Source of the DNA: Xylona heveae TC161
Taxonomy: Eukaryota > Ascomycota > Xylonomycetes > Xylonales > Xylonaceae
Assembly: GCF_001619985.1 (NCBI RefSeq)
Contig: NW_017264197.1
Coordinates: 992,001 to 1,056,000, forward strand
Length of the DNA: 64,000 bases
Direction: 5' to 3'
Positions 23,566-35,026 of the stretch are shown one piece after another; positions within the stretch are counted from its first letter, which is position 1; every line of letters starts with the position of its first letter. Below the pieces are notes generated by a model. It did not search any database. It was not told the DNA's origin and was given only the letters and a program-made list of their open reading frames with translations. The translations under genes were made by a program, and so were the position numbers.

Positions 23566-25699
23566 ATTCCTTGTTTCTTTTTCGTCGTTACAAAATTCCA
23601 CCACACCAACCCTTCTACTATCTCTCGTCTCTCTCTTCCCCTCTTTCCCTCTTCTCTCCCCTTTTCCTCCTGTGACGTCCAATACTCTTTTTGTTCGTCC
23701 CTGTCTTAAGTGTGGTTTAGAAATGAATGGTGTTTGGGTGATGGGTTAGCTTTGGGTGCATAAAACTGTGGGCAGCGGCCTGTCAGAGACGGTGTCGATT
23801 ACAGCCAATGGTTAAGCTTGCTTAGATTCTGAAAAGAAATGAGCCTTTTTATTTTTCCTTTTACCTTCTCTTCCTTGACTCTTCTCGTCTCATTTTTCAC
23901 TTTCAAAAGCTGTGTTATTATCGTCCCTTTGTACCCCCTGCTCTCCTATTGTTGTATCATTGCTTGTGAAGGAGATTTTGTTTCTTTTCGAGATGTCTTC
24001 GTGTCTGGAGCGTGCACGTTGTGCGCTCTTTTATCCTTGTCCAAGACCCAATCTTGATGGGGACAATGATGTGGAGGAAATGAAGGTGATAATAATGGCG
24101 CCGTGGAGGGTTGATTGGTCGAGTTGAGTCGAGTTGAGGGTTTAAGGGTCAGAGCATGGCAAATTCGTTTGTCGGTTTCTCCATCTTGGTTGCTCGTTTT
24201 ATTTCTTTTGTCTCTTTGCAATCTTCATTCTCTGCCTCTGACGGTTGCCCTCCCGGCAGTATGCAATGCGTTTCCCTTTGACGATTCATCCATCTCCCCT
24301 TTCCACCGTTTCATTCAAGTCTTTTCCTTAGGACATTTTCACGGGTCTGTTCAAAAAGACTTTTCCCCTTCTGGACTTGTCATATTCCTCGATTCGTTCT
24401 ATTCTTAACCCTCTTACCCATTTTCATTCCGCTCGCTTCCTCAAAGTCTACCATCCTATCCACATCACAAAAAACACTCTCTACCTCACGCTTTCCCACA
24501 ATAAGAACACACGCATTTTCTCCGCGTGCGAGAATATCGTTGTATTTTAACGGACATGATTAACGACGAAATAAAACTTCTTCTCGAGATGCATTTATCT
24601 TCTTAAGGAGAAGGAAATAAAATGACCTTTTCTAATAGTTCTTTTCTTTTTTTCTGATGGTTTTGGTTCATATTCTTGTCCAAACAGTGTCGCGTATTTA
24701 TGATATGTGCACATGTTTTATTTGCCATATTTCTTGCTACGTTACACGATCGACATGATGAACATGAATTACAAAACCAAGCAACGGCAGCGGTAGTAGA
24801 GACATACCTTAACTACCGTACCCAACACACTACTTTACCTTACTTACCTTACTTACCTTACGTACCTACTACCCGTTTCTTCTGATACGACTGTCCTTCC
24901 TTCCATTCATCGCCGCATTTGCATCAACTTATCAAGCCATACATCCCACACATCCACACATCCACACATCCGCCCAGAACGCTTTCCGTCTTCCAGGACA
25001 TCTTGCTCTTGAACATTAGGGATACGCATAAGGCGAGTAGATACGGGATAAGCAGAACATTACGATTTCACAACATTACAAGTTCGCAGATACGCAAATA
25101 CGCAATACGCAGTCCTTGCAAGTCGAGAAGTGTATCTGGTTGTATACCTGCCTTGACTGAAGAAGAGAAGCGAAAGATATACGTCAAACGACGAAGAGAA
25201 GATATACCTTAATGATGAAGAGAACCTTAGGAAATGCCTAAGACGAACCCTAAGATATGCCGAAGACGAAGACAACCCTGTGTGGTGATGACCAGTTGTA
25301 AGCGTCTGGCTTGAGAAAAGGAAAATAAAGTAAAAAATATAAAACAAGTTGAAAAGCTAGCTAAGTACCTAAGTGCAGTATAATACCTGCGGTGTAAACT
25401 TCTGCCAATGATGTCGTCCCGTCAAAATATAGTGACAATCTCTATACGATTTACTAGGTGCTCAGTATTGTTGGTTTCATCGCATCAATTTAACTTCAAT
25501 CTGAATCTCACAATCAAATTGTTCTTTAAGAGTCGTCGAACTGCGCAGGACAGCTTGTCGCGTAGAAGTCGAGGAAAGAGTACAATGGAAAGAACAGAAA
25601 AAGAAGAAAAATATCTCCAAAGGGGAAATAGGATGGTATGATTAATAAAAAAAAATAAACAACTGTTATTATAACGTTCTTTAATTATTGCTAGAGATT
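23566..25699. other. Intergenic between convergent genes, 2.1 kb
   Basis: The RRM gene 3' UTR is T/C-rich (23570-23900). Further on, a short CTTAC-type repeat (about 24833-24868) is the only structured element. Small frames here are short and have no family likeness. Nothing else is supported. Confidence 0.5.
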
Positions 25700-27651
25700 T
25701 TACATTGGGACATCTTCCAATTTATCTGCAACGCCAGCTGCTCCGCCGGCTGTAACTTCGCCAGGGGGGACGGTACCTGGCCCACCTGCAACGGGAGTGG
25801 TGCCACCACTTCCACCGCCAGCGCCACTCGTTGTGCCGCCTCCTTCTCTGCGCACGCGAGCGCCTTCTTTGAGTTTGGACCAGCGCTCACGATACCGAGA
25901 TACGACTGTGCGGAGCTTTTCGTTCTCATGAGCAGTCTTTTCGAGCTCGCGGCGCGTCAGACGGAGTTGTTCTTCAATCTCACGAAGTCGGTCTGCATCT
26001 GAGCCTGGAGCTGTGGATGCTGCTGTGGCTCCGACAGTAGCAACGCCTGCTCCTGTTCCAGTGGTGAGACTTGCAGGCTTTGATTGCTGCATTTGAGGCA
26101 ACATGTTGGGATGCATGGCGCGCAAACTCTGCTGCAGAGCCAAGGAGGAAGATTGAGCATTGGCTTCCCACATGTGTAGTCGACGGCTAAGTGTGTCTGA
26201 GAGTTGTTTGAGAGCTGAATTCTCAAGCTGGAGCTCTTCCATAGTCTTGTTTGCTCTGCGAGACGTAACACCCAGTCCTATTCCGGATGCTGTGCCTGTC
26301 GCCGCGAGCCTGCTACTACTCGCCGACCCTAAGCGGCGGTGTAGGTTGGGCGAGCTAGGCTGAGGGCTCTCTCGGGCATCCACGAATTCGTCCATTTGAT
26401 CATCACCGGCTTCGCTGGTGCTGCCGAGTCCCAAGGCAGAGTTACGGGCGCTATCCTGTTCTGCGCGGGAGAGGATCCCCGCATAGCTGATTGTGCCGCC
26501 GGTGGTGGGTACTACGTAGAAGCTTTCCGCGCCGCCAAATGGTCCGCTTGTGCTGGCTCCGTTCTCTTCACGGATGGCGCGCAAGGCAGCGCGAGAGAAG
26601 AGCTTGGTGACATCGGGATCGGCCGATGCACGTTCTTGTTTGTCGGGTTTGGCAGCTGTCTGGACCTGACTTGGTCGTTGCCGTTGGACTAGTTCTTGGG
26701 GCGGCGCGGGTGGAGCGGATTCCTCGCTGGTCAAAGGAAGTCCGGCAAATGCAAGCGGAGCGGATAGTCGAGATAGGAAGCCTTCAAATGTCGAATAAAA
26801 GCGTTGAAAAGGTTCGTCGTTGGAGGCGGGAATCTTCTTGGAAGCTGTATTGGCTTTTTGCTTCTCCACCTCTCGAGTCGGAGATTGTGCAGTAGGAGAA
26901 TCTTTCAAGCTTGTATTTGTCATGAGTTTGGGTGGAGACTGTGCGCCAGCCTTTTCCGCATTGGAGGAATTCGTTGCCCGTGTTCTGGCCTTGGCGGGAC
27001 CTGACACTTTTCCTCCAGCATGCTGTGCCGTGAGCGTGGGAGAGACCGGCTGGGCTCGTCTCTGCTGGTTGGCGGGAATTCCACGTGCTGTGGCAAGATT
27101 GCTGGCTATGGACGAGCTCAAGTCTCTAGTGGGTGCACGGGAAGGTGTAGGCAAGGATGGAGGCTGCTGTTGCTGTATTGCAGTTTTCAGGGAAGATGGC
27201 GATTGGGCAGGAATCGGTGACCCAGGCTGGGGGGAAGGCACAGAGGTTGCGGCATCTGAGGTTGTGTCGACCTTTTCAGAAGGCCCAGCTGATGCAGTGG
27301 GAACGGAGGATCTGAATTTTAGAATCTGTGCAAGCTTCTGGTGATGCTGCTCGAGCAGTTGCAAGGTGCGAAGGGCCTTTGCGATAAGCATTATCAGCAC
27401 ATAGATCGAAACACCGTGTTGTCGTCTTCTATTTCACCTCTGCATCGTTGCTTCCTTTGGCAGCGTGTGCAAACTCGCCGGCTGCCAATTCATGTTCCTC
27501 GCTGGCAGCAGTGGCATTTGACTTATGAAGCTCTTTGACAGCACTTCTCGCGTGGGCATGAGCCTATCGGGTGTTAATTAACAGTCAGTGAGATACAGGA
27601 GCAGAGAAGTAAAAGAAAGTGTCTTACCAACGTGAGTGGTGCAGCTTCCAT
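25700..27651 (-). CDS. MIT-domain and coiled-coil protein, Atg38/NRBF2-like
   Basis: Exons are 27651-27628, 27563-27438 and 27376-25700, with introns of 64 and 61 bases; 608 residues. The first exon has only eight codons (MEAAPLTL). Residues 3-70 (PLTLAHAHARSAVKELHKS through LQLLEQHHQKLAQILKF) form a helical hairpin with the sequence habit of MIT domains and of the NRBF2/Atg38 N-terminus; that family joins the Vps34 phosphatidylinositol 3-kinase complex I in autophagy. The middle is long, disordered and rich in Ser/Pro/Ala/Gln. Two coiled coils follow: about 427-470 (TMEELQLENSALKQLSDTL) and about 511-560 (RLREIEEQLRLTRRELEK). The tail is a Gly/Thr/Pro-rich run. The MIT and coiled-coil pattern is what I see; the Atg38 assignment is inference. 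Intron 2 ends in AAG. Confidence 0.8.
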
Positions 27652-28424
27652 GATGATTTGAGTGGAGATAAATTTCCTATCTCACTATTCACAGATTGGC
27701 CATCTTTCATTTAGAGATATGCAAGGGAAACATGAGACCACAGTGCAGTTGCGTGAACGTGAGAGAGAGTTCCCATGTTTCGCCAAAAGTGACGTTTTTG
27801 GGATGGTGAGATAAGGCGGGCAGGTGCTCGTACCGTGTAATAAGATAGGTACTTTGGATCCAGGGCGGAGGCGTTTAGAATCCGGGGTACCGAAGAAACG
27901 CGGGAACGAAGAAGGAAGGAGCGAGTCGGGAACCAAAAGAAATCAGGAAGGAACGACCAGAAACGAGTCGAGACGAAACCCCGAGGGCGAGCGAAGGAGG
28001 GAAACAAACTGGACGGATGGGGCAACTGCGTCACGACTCTATATTAACCCATAACTTAGGTAGGTAACTGCACCTAGTCGGTTTCTGCCCCTCTACCATC
28101 GTCATCAACCCCCATCACCTTTATGTATCGTCACTCTTCTTGATTCATATCATACCCGAGTTACTAGTTGTTCGTCCTTGCCTGTCCTCTCTCGTTCGCT
28201 CTCTACCTACACTGCCACTCGCTTTGTACCCACTACCAGCGACATCCCCACCACGAGGCATTGCGGCTGAGTTTACTACGCCCTACCATCTCCACGCAGA
28301 GACCTCAACTCCCGATCGATCTAAACGCAACTCCCCCTCTCTTCCATTTGTCCTATGATCAACTGATTTGTGGTTATGTGACTGGAGTGCCCTCCTCCAT
28401 CTACCAATCTTTGGTGATTCAGTC
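27652..28424. other. Divergent promoter of the MIT-domain gene and the GRAM/VASt gene
   Basis: No gene supported. The part next to the minus-strand gene is purine-rich (27880-28010). The part leading to the sterol transfer gene (28070-28420) is C/T-rich with several CCACTACC/CTACC runs, typical of a fungal 5' leader. Confidence 0.5.
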
Positions 28425-31400
28425 ATGGCCACCACCGACATGGAGCCTCTCTCCCCTCAGTCGACGCGGAGCTTGTCGCAGAGCGTTCTAGGACTGCGGG
28501 CACACAAGACTTCTAGCCTTTCAGCGCAATCTCTACGCAGCAACGACGATGCCACTCCTTCGCGACGAAATAGTATCCGCTCTTCGATTGATTCGACAAT
28601 GGATAGACTAAGGTCCCGCGCAAACAGCGAACAGGCCGAACGAGGAAGCTTCTCCAAACTTTTGCCAATCAAGAAGGATCGCAGAAGAAGACGCTCACGA
28701 CGGGACAAGGAGAATGATACACAATCCTCAACGGAAGAATCTCTACGAGGCCGCAGTCTTGAACCGCGACTTGATTCCACTCAAGGAAGTGCCGTTGTTG
28801 ATGATGTTAGTGAGGGCAACAAGAGCAGTAGCAGTCTGATGACCTACGATGAGTCGGAAGTAGATACGTAAGTTTTTTTTTTCTTTTTTGGAAATCATTT
28901 GTGCTTTTGATCTTGCCTGCAATTATTCATTCATTTATTATTTTCGCGGTAATACATGTCTATTCTGTTTTGGCGATGGCAAGAGAAAATGGATGACGTT
29001 GTTTGGCTCGGTCGGCGACATGGGTGCCCGAGGGCCTCCCATATCCACAGGGGTCCACTGGAAGTCCCCGAAGCACAGGTGTCGCGTACGCTGGCGTGCA
29101 CAGCTGCCACCTCCAGTCCTCTGTGCCATGAGGAGAGAGGTACACGCACTGCTCCACTCAGCCACCTTGAGTAGGGGTCTTTTGGCACTGCCTTCCACCG
29201 AATCTCACCTGTTCTTGCTCGGCGCCCTTGATCCATTCGTTATTTTTTGAATGTTTTCTTTCCCTTTTTGTGACTATAGCATTTGCTTGTGATATCCTTC
29301 TGCTTGCTTGACCTGGCGAGGGCACCATGTGGCTTTGATCATCCCAGCATCTCATGGTTGTTTTTCACCGCTTTTTGAGTTTCCACATGTCAATGTTGCT
29401 GATGATGATACCTCACTCATAGATCACCGACAAGGCCAACCATTACCCCTCACGACTCGCATTCGGGCTACCTCACCCTTTCATCCCCCTTGATCAATGT
29501 GTCTTCCCATCCCGACGAAACACAGGCGCCGGCTCCATCAGGCGAGACAGAGAACGACTCTGCAGTCAACACCCTAGAACTTCCTGCCCCTGTCCAATCA
29601 CCAGCCACCTTGGCCGCACCCAAGTCGGGGTCCCGCTCACGCTCCGTGTCTCCCCTGGGCAAAATTCGTACTGCATTTTCGTCTTCGAAGGGCATCTCGA
29701 GCACTCAATCAAGCCCCGATCGTGCCTCAGTAAAATCGTCGGGTAGCGGAAAGGAAAGTGCAAAGCGGATCTCAACTTTTTTCGCATCGAGGAGCCGTCG
29801 AAACAGTGTGGATTCGCGCACAACTTCCAAGCCTGAAGAGAGCACAACTTTAATCCCTACTACCGAGGACCCCACGTCGCCATCAAAAGAGCCTTCAAAA
29901 CAAGCACCAAAAGAGCGAGCCGGTCCGACACCCTTGCCACAATTAAGCATCTCTGCAGGCAAAACCCTAATCAAGGACGCTCCTGCTACGACCATTACTC
30001 CTCCCACGCCCACTGATCCTCGTATACTACCGTCTCCGCCGACCTCTCCTTCCAAAGAGCCGAGTAAGCCTGCCATCCAAGTCACATCACCGCGGTATTC
30101 TGGATTAGGCTCCAACCCCAATATCGTCACGTCCCCGTCGGGAAACATGATATCACACCGTCGAGTGCGCTCAGCATCGGCAGCCAATCATCCAAGTAAA
30201 CTCTCGCACTCCATCACGCCGCTTACGCCTACGGTTGAAGAACCGCTTACGCCCGGCGGCTCACTCTCGCCATCAGCAGGTGCCGGCGGCTTCTTCTCCA
30301 CAATGTTTACCGCCGCGCAAAATGCGGCCACTTCTCTCACCAACAGTCTGTCGAACACGTCCGTTGCTCAGCAGAGCCCCTCGAGAGGTCGTGCGGGTAC
30401 TCCCGTGGCCGAGAGCCCACCAATACTGGAATCCAAAGAGGAAACACTAGTGCCTGGAGAGAAAGGCGAGGGCTCACCTACCGATGAGCCCGTACCTGAG
30501 CCGAAGAAACTGGCCGTTGAAACACTTGGTATGGGTGATTTGAGTCTGAGTCACCTGGGCATACCAGTCGATTTGGCTCCTCCGGCAAATGATACAACAC
30601 CGAGTGGAAAGACGGAGAGGACATCTATAAGTCCAAAGCGAGGCCGATCGCGCACGACTACCCAAATCGAAGACTCTCTTCGGCGCGGCCATGATCACTC
30701 TGCGGGAAGAGCAATAGCGGCGGCTTACGCAGCGTCGGTTGACAGTGCGCCCGTAGCTAGGCCACGCTCGCTGCATGAACAGAGCCTCGCTGGGGCTGAT
30801 GGTGCCTCGCTGAATGGAAGTGAGCAAGATAACGAGAGTGTCATTAGACGAACTGGTAGTGTTCGCAGTCGCATGGCTGGACGAAATCGCAAAAGTTCAG
30901 CCGCGACCAATACTACGTCTTCGACTGCTGTTGGAGGGGTTAATCCCGCCGCTTCTGCCAGCTTGCCACGCCTGACTGGTTTTGCGGTGGCAAGCAAGAA
31001 GAGAAACAGGGATTTTCATCAATTGTTTCGAAGCGTCCCTGAAGATGACTATCTAATCGAGGACTATAGTTGCGCGCTGCAACGGGAAATCCTTTTATCC
31101 GGAAGGCTTTATGTGTCAGAAGGACACATCTGTTTCTCGAGCAATATCCTGGGGTGGGTCACGACATTGGTCATTAGCTTTGACGAGGTCATGTCGGTCG
31201 AGAAAAAGAGCACTGCGATGATTTTCCCTAATGCCATTGTCGTTCAAACGCTACATGCCAGGAATGTCTTTGCAAGTCTTCTCAGTCGAGACGCTACCTA
31301 TGACCTTTTGGTAGGAATTTGGAAAATTAGCCATCCCAGTCTGCGCAGTTCACTGAATGGCGTGCGGCTAGAAGAAGCTGGAGGAGGTGACAAGACTGAA

Positions 31401-32995
31401 AAGGCCGAAGCGAGTCCGAGCGAAGTTGGGTCTATCGAGATGGATGATGAGGATGAAGAAGAGGTCTACGATGAAGACGCGGATGACGACGGTCTTGGCA
31501 GTTTTACTGAGCCTGGAGATGGCAGCGTTATCGGCAGTGAGAATGGTGACGGAAAAGTACTCAGCCGAAAGACCTCCATGAACATTGGTGCCTCCGCGGG
31601 CGGGACAACAAATGGAGCACAGACCAATGGCGATACGACTGTATCTGCCAACGGTCTGGCTGGGGGTAATGATTTCCCCGGTCCTGCAAGTCACGCACCT
31701 ACCGAATGCGGTGATCAAGACTCTCACTATGACAAGACAGTGAAAGATGAAGTTATTCCTGCTCCGATAGGAAAAGTATACACCATGATGTTTGGCCCAT
31801 CATCTGGTGCTTTCATGTCGAAATGGCTTACGGAAGATCAAAAGGTGCTCGAATTGCAGCTTGATGATGATCAGAAGGGTTTAACGGATGACAATCGCAC
31901 GCGGACTTACTCATATATTAAGCCTCTTACTGCATCTATAGGACCCAAACAAACCAAGTGCATTATTACGGAGACCCTCGATGCACTTGATTTAGAAAAG
32001 GCGGTATCGGTGACGGTAGCAACACAGACCCCTGACGTTCCTAGCGGGAATGTCTTTAGCGTCAAAACAAAATATTGTCTTTCGTGGGCACCCGGCAACT
32101 CCACTCGGCTAGTGATGAACTGTACCATTGAATGGACCGGAAAGAGTTGGCTCAAAGGTATGTGCCTGGATTCTCTCTGGAAAATTAGAGCTGCTTTTAC
32201 TAATATTTAATCTCATTCGCAGGCCCTATCGAGAAGGGCGCAAGCGATGGACAAATGACATATGCAAAAGATCTCTTTGCGGCGCTGCGTGCAGCTGTTT
32301 CGTCAAGGTCTCGTGCTGGCACTATGACCTTGAAGCCAAAGGGCAAGAAGGGTCGCAAGCGACCTGCAGCAGAAGCGGCCATCGTTGCTGCCGCTGCCAA
32401 GGAAGCCGAAGCAGCGGCGAAGGCGGCGAAAGCTCGAGAGAGCTGGGGTATTCTCGAGCCACTGCGAGGGCCGTTGGGTCCTGTTGTCGATCTTCTGAAG
32501 CCTATATTGACCGGAAATTTCGTTCTCGGAATCATGTTCATCCTTTTGGTAATGATATGGATCCGGCAGTCTCGACTCACTGCGATGACATCTGGAGGTG
32601 TTGGCATAACCGGCCTAGGAATCCCGGAGAGAATTGCCGCATACGAAGAAATATGGGCCAAGGAAGAAGGCGAGTTATGGAATTGGCTCGAAGACCGTGT
32701 TGGTCTTGCAGATATTGCAGCCCCTGTTATGGCCGGCCGTCGTGACAACGAAGATGACAAACAATCCAAAACAAACAAGTATCGTGAGGGACTATCGCGA
32801 GGAAATGAGCTAGCAGCAAGACTTGCGGCAGAGCGAATGCGGGAGCGTGAGGTGGACGATGCCATCCGAATTACCGAAGAGAGATTACGTACATTGAAGG
32901 ATGTTGTTGAGCGAAAAAGGGCGATGCGCAAACAATCTGAGCAGCCTGGGGCCAAACAGGCATCAAAATCACAAAAAACCCATCTCACTGTTTGA
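28425..32995 (+). CDS. GRAM and VASt domain sterol transfer protein (Lam/Ltc/GRAMD1 family)
   Basis: Lam/Ltc proteins sit in the ER at membrane contact sites and move ergosterol between membranes. Exons are 28425-28867, 29423-32157 and 32223-32995; introns are 555 bases (GTAAGT donor, TGCTGATG branch, TAG acceptor) and 65 bases. Phases close to 1316 residues. Residues 1-670 are disordered and Ser/Thr/Pro-rich. The GRAM (PH-like) domain spans about 675-785 (DFHQLFRSVPEDDYLIEDYS, ISFDEVMSVEKK). An acidic linker follows, then the VASt/StART-like sterol pocket at about 917-1085 (VIPAPIGKVYTMMFG, YCLSWAPGNSTRL). A single membrane anchor lies near 1157-1173 (FVLGIMFILLVMIWI), with a charged helical tail after it. 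Domain order matches the family. Which yeast Lam it matches is uncertain; the lone VASt domain fits the Lam5/Lam6 type better than the two-VASt Ysp2/Lam4. Confidence 0.92.
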
Positions 32996-33787
32996 GAAGA
33001 GACGGTAAACATTTTGGCACAAAAGCTGCACAATTTTTTTTCCTTCTTCTTTTACTCATTGATGGCCAATCTTAAGCGTCTTGTATATAGCTGAGGGCGC
33101 TGCAATCACTCCGGTGCGTTGGTTCCTTTCCGTCAGATGCATCGTGAAACAACTGTTCTACGATGTTCAGGGACGAGTTCTTTCATTTTACATATGAAGC
33201 GTCTTTTTCCTTTGTTAAATAGCGGTAACGGTGATATGGTGCTTTCACAGCAGTGCATTATCGTTAAATTTTTGTTTCGGGGCGCGAATTCCGATACCCT
33301 TTAGGGAGATAGCATCAATTCAGGCGCTAGTGGTTTCAAATATCAATCTCTCTTTTCTTTAAATACAAAATCACCTCTTGTACCTTGTGGCTTAAGAAAC
33401 TCCCATAGTGCATTTTGTGGAGCGTATGTGATGGTGGTACCAAACCTTTTCTGTTTATGAACTTCCCCTTTGGGGCGAATAAGTTAGGCGGGACTTGCAG
33501 AATCACATGCATCCTGGGGACTACCGAGGGTAATCTACGAAATCAGCCTCTGGCGATCTTGCTGCAAAACCGATCACTTATTGTGATGTTGATTGGAAGA
33601 AAACAGCTCGGTCTACCATTGAAGACTGGGTATAATTCTATCAAAGTACTTCTAGATCATTGCTTACAATTTTATGCCACCATTTGATGACTGATAGAGT
33701 GACTCTTGTTTCATTCCGCGCTGACCGGCTTCGAAATTGACTCTTTGCTTTTCTTATCCATCATATTATTGATCTATTTTGGTCAGT
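32996..33787. other. Intergenic: upstream of the isomerase-like gene
   Basis: No gene supported. It holds the 3' end of the sterol transfer gene and the promoter of the next gene, with a CCGAGG hexamer at 33524-33529 listed separately. Confidence 0.5.
33524..33529 (+). promoter_or_regulatory. CCGAGG hexamer upstream of the isomerase-like gene
   Basis: A single CCGAGG, the reverse complement of the FarA/FarB core CCTCGG, lies 259 bases upstream of the ATG at 33788. A single hexamer is expected by chance about once in 2 kb counting both strands, so the weight comes only from the gene's fatty-acid role. Confidence 0.3.
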
Positions 33788-35026
33788 ATGGCTACGCTAT
33801 TTACCATACCCATCTCATCAACACTGTCCTCGCCCGATGGAGAATCACCTGGCTCGGCTTCAGGATCAAGTCCGGCTGCAGCTCCTCCAGGGTCTCCAAC
33901 GGCCGGTACCCAGAAAGGATGGAATATCACAGTCACTCAACCTTCCCCCAAAATCTACTTTATCAATTTCGGTTGTCCCCCAGACAATCGACTATCTGTG
34001 TCCTTCTGCAACGCTCTTCTGCTTGCTCTTGATATTTTGGAATTTAAACATCCTCGTGGAGTAATCGTCACAACCTCGGCAATTCCCAAGTTCTATTCAA
34101 ATGGATTGGAGATTCGGCAGGCGCTGAGCATGAAGGGCGGCGCTTACTGGGAAGTTTTGTACAGTGTTTGGAGGAGATTACTTACGTGAGTTGACTTTGA
34201 CCACTATTCTTTTTATTTTATTTTCTTTCTTTTTCCCTTTTTTGGTGGAAATGTAGACTGCCTTTCATATTGATCACCTTTCGTCAATCTTCATTGGTTT
34301 CCTCTGTATCCCCTTTGCGAGGATCATTCCATTTTCTCCACTAGACATATGCAAATTTTGCTCATGAGATAAGGTTTTTTTGCTTGCTGAGCCCTGATAA
34401 TATTATTCCGAATGGCCTTGTTTTCGGCCTAAGATATCGTACTGTCTTCAATTCAGAGCTTGTGCTGGAGATGTATACAGCTCTTACGCTGGATACCTTT
34501 CAATTGACAACTATCAAGCTATCCTATGCCTACAATTGCCCTGATCAACGGGCACGCCTTCGCCGGTGGCCTCATGCTTGCCATGATGCACGATTATCGC
34601 ATCCAGAACCCTCACCGGGGCTTCCTTTGCCTCAACGAGATTGAGCTTGGCATGCCTCTAAAGCCACCCATGTCGTCTATTTTCCGGCAAAAAGTCACGT
34701 CTCCTGGGACATATCGTACATTAGTGCTCGAGGCCAAGCGTTTTGGTGCTTTGGAATCGCTCAAAGAAGGCCTGGTTGATGGGCTAGGCGGTGTTGATGA
34801 AGTGCTCACGTTTATCGAAGAGCTCAAGCTTCTTACGAAGACCGAATCGCCAACTTATGGTATCCTCAAGGAAGAAATGTGGAGGGAGACGGTGGCATAT
34901 TTGGATAATTGGGAGGGTGAGGAAAAGAGACTTCAGCGGTCGGCTAAACGGAAGGATGAGAGAATGAAGGAGGCAAAGGAAAGAATTGGAAATTGGGAAA
35001 ATGCGGCTGGGAAGTCGAAGCTGTAG
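33788..35026 (+). CDS. Peroxisomal enoyl-CoA hydratase/isomerase family protein (Eci-like)
   Basis: This crotonase-fold protein most resembles delta3,delta2-enoyl-CoA isomerases, which shift double bonds of unsaturated acyl-CoA during beta-oxidation. Exons are 33788-34185 and 34519-35026. The 333-base intron joins phase 2 codons and rebuilds RRLLTYPMPTIALINGHAFAGG, a typical crotonase core (NGHAFAGG near residues 143-150; then MLAMMHDYRIQ). The length, 301 residues, fits. The first 45 residues are a Ser/Pro/Gly-rich extension before the domain (WNITVTQPSPKIYFINF). The last three residues are SKL, the canonical PTS1 signal, so the peroxisome is the likely location. Isomerase is preferred over hydratase because of the LNEIELGMPL segment and overall likeness, but substrate is not settled. 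The intron has an AAG acceptor. Confidence 0.88.

Noticed and set aside
30474-30827. Minus-strand frame within the sterol transfer gene
   Set aside because: It lies wholly inside a long verified coding exon and shows no domain or splice support.
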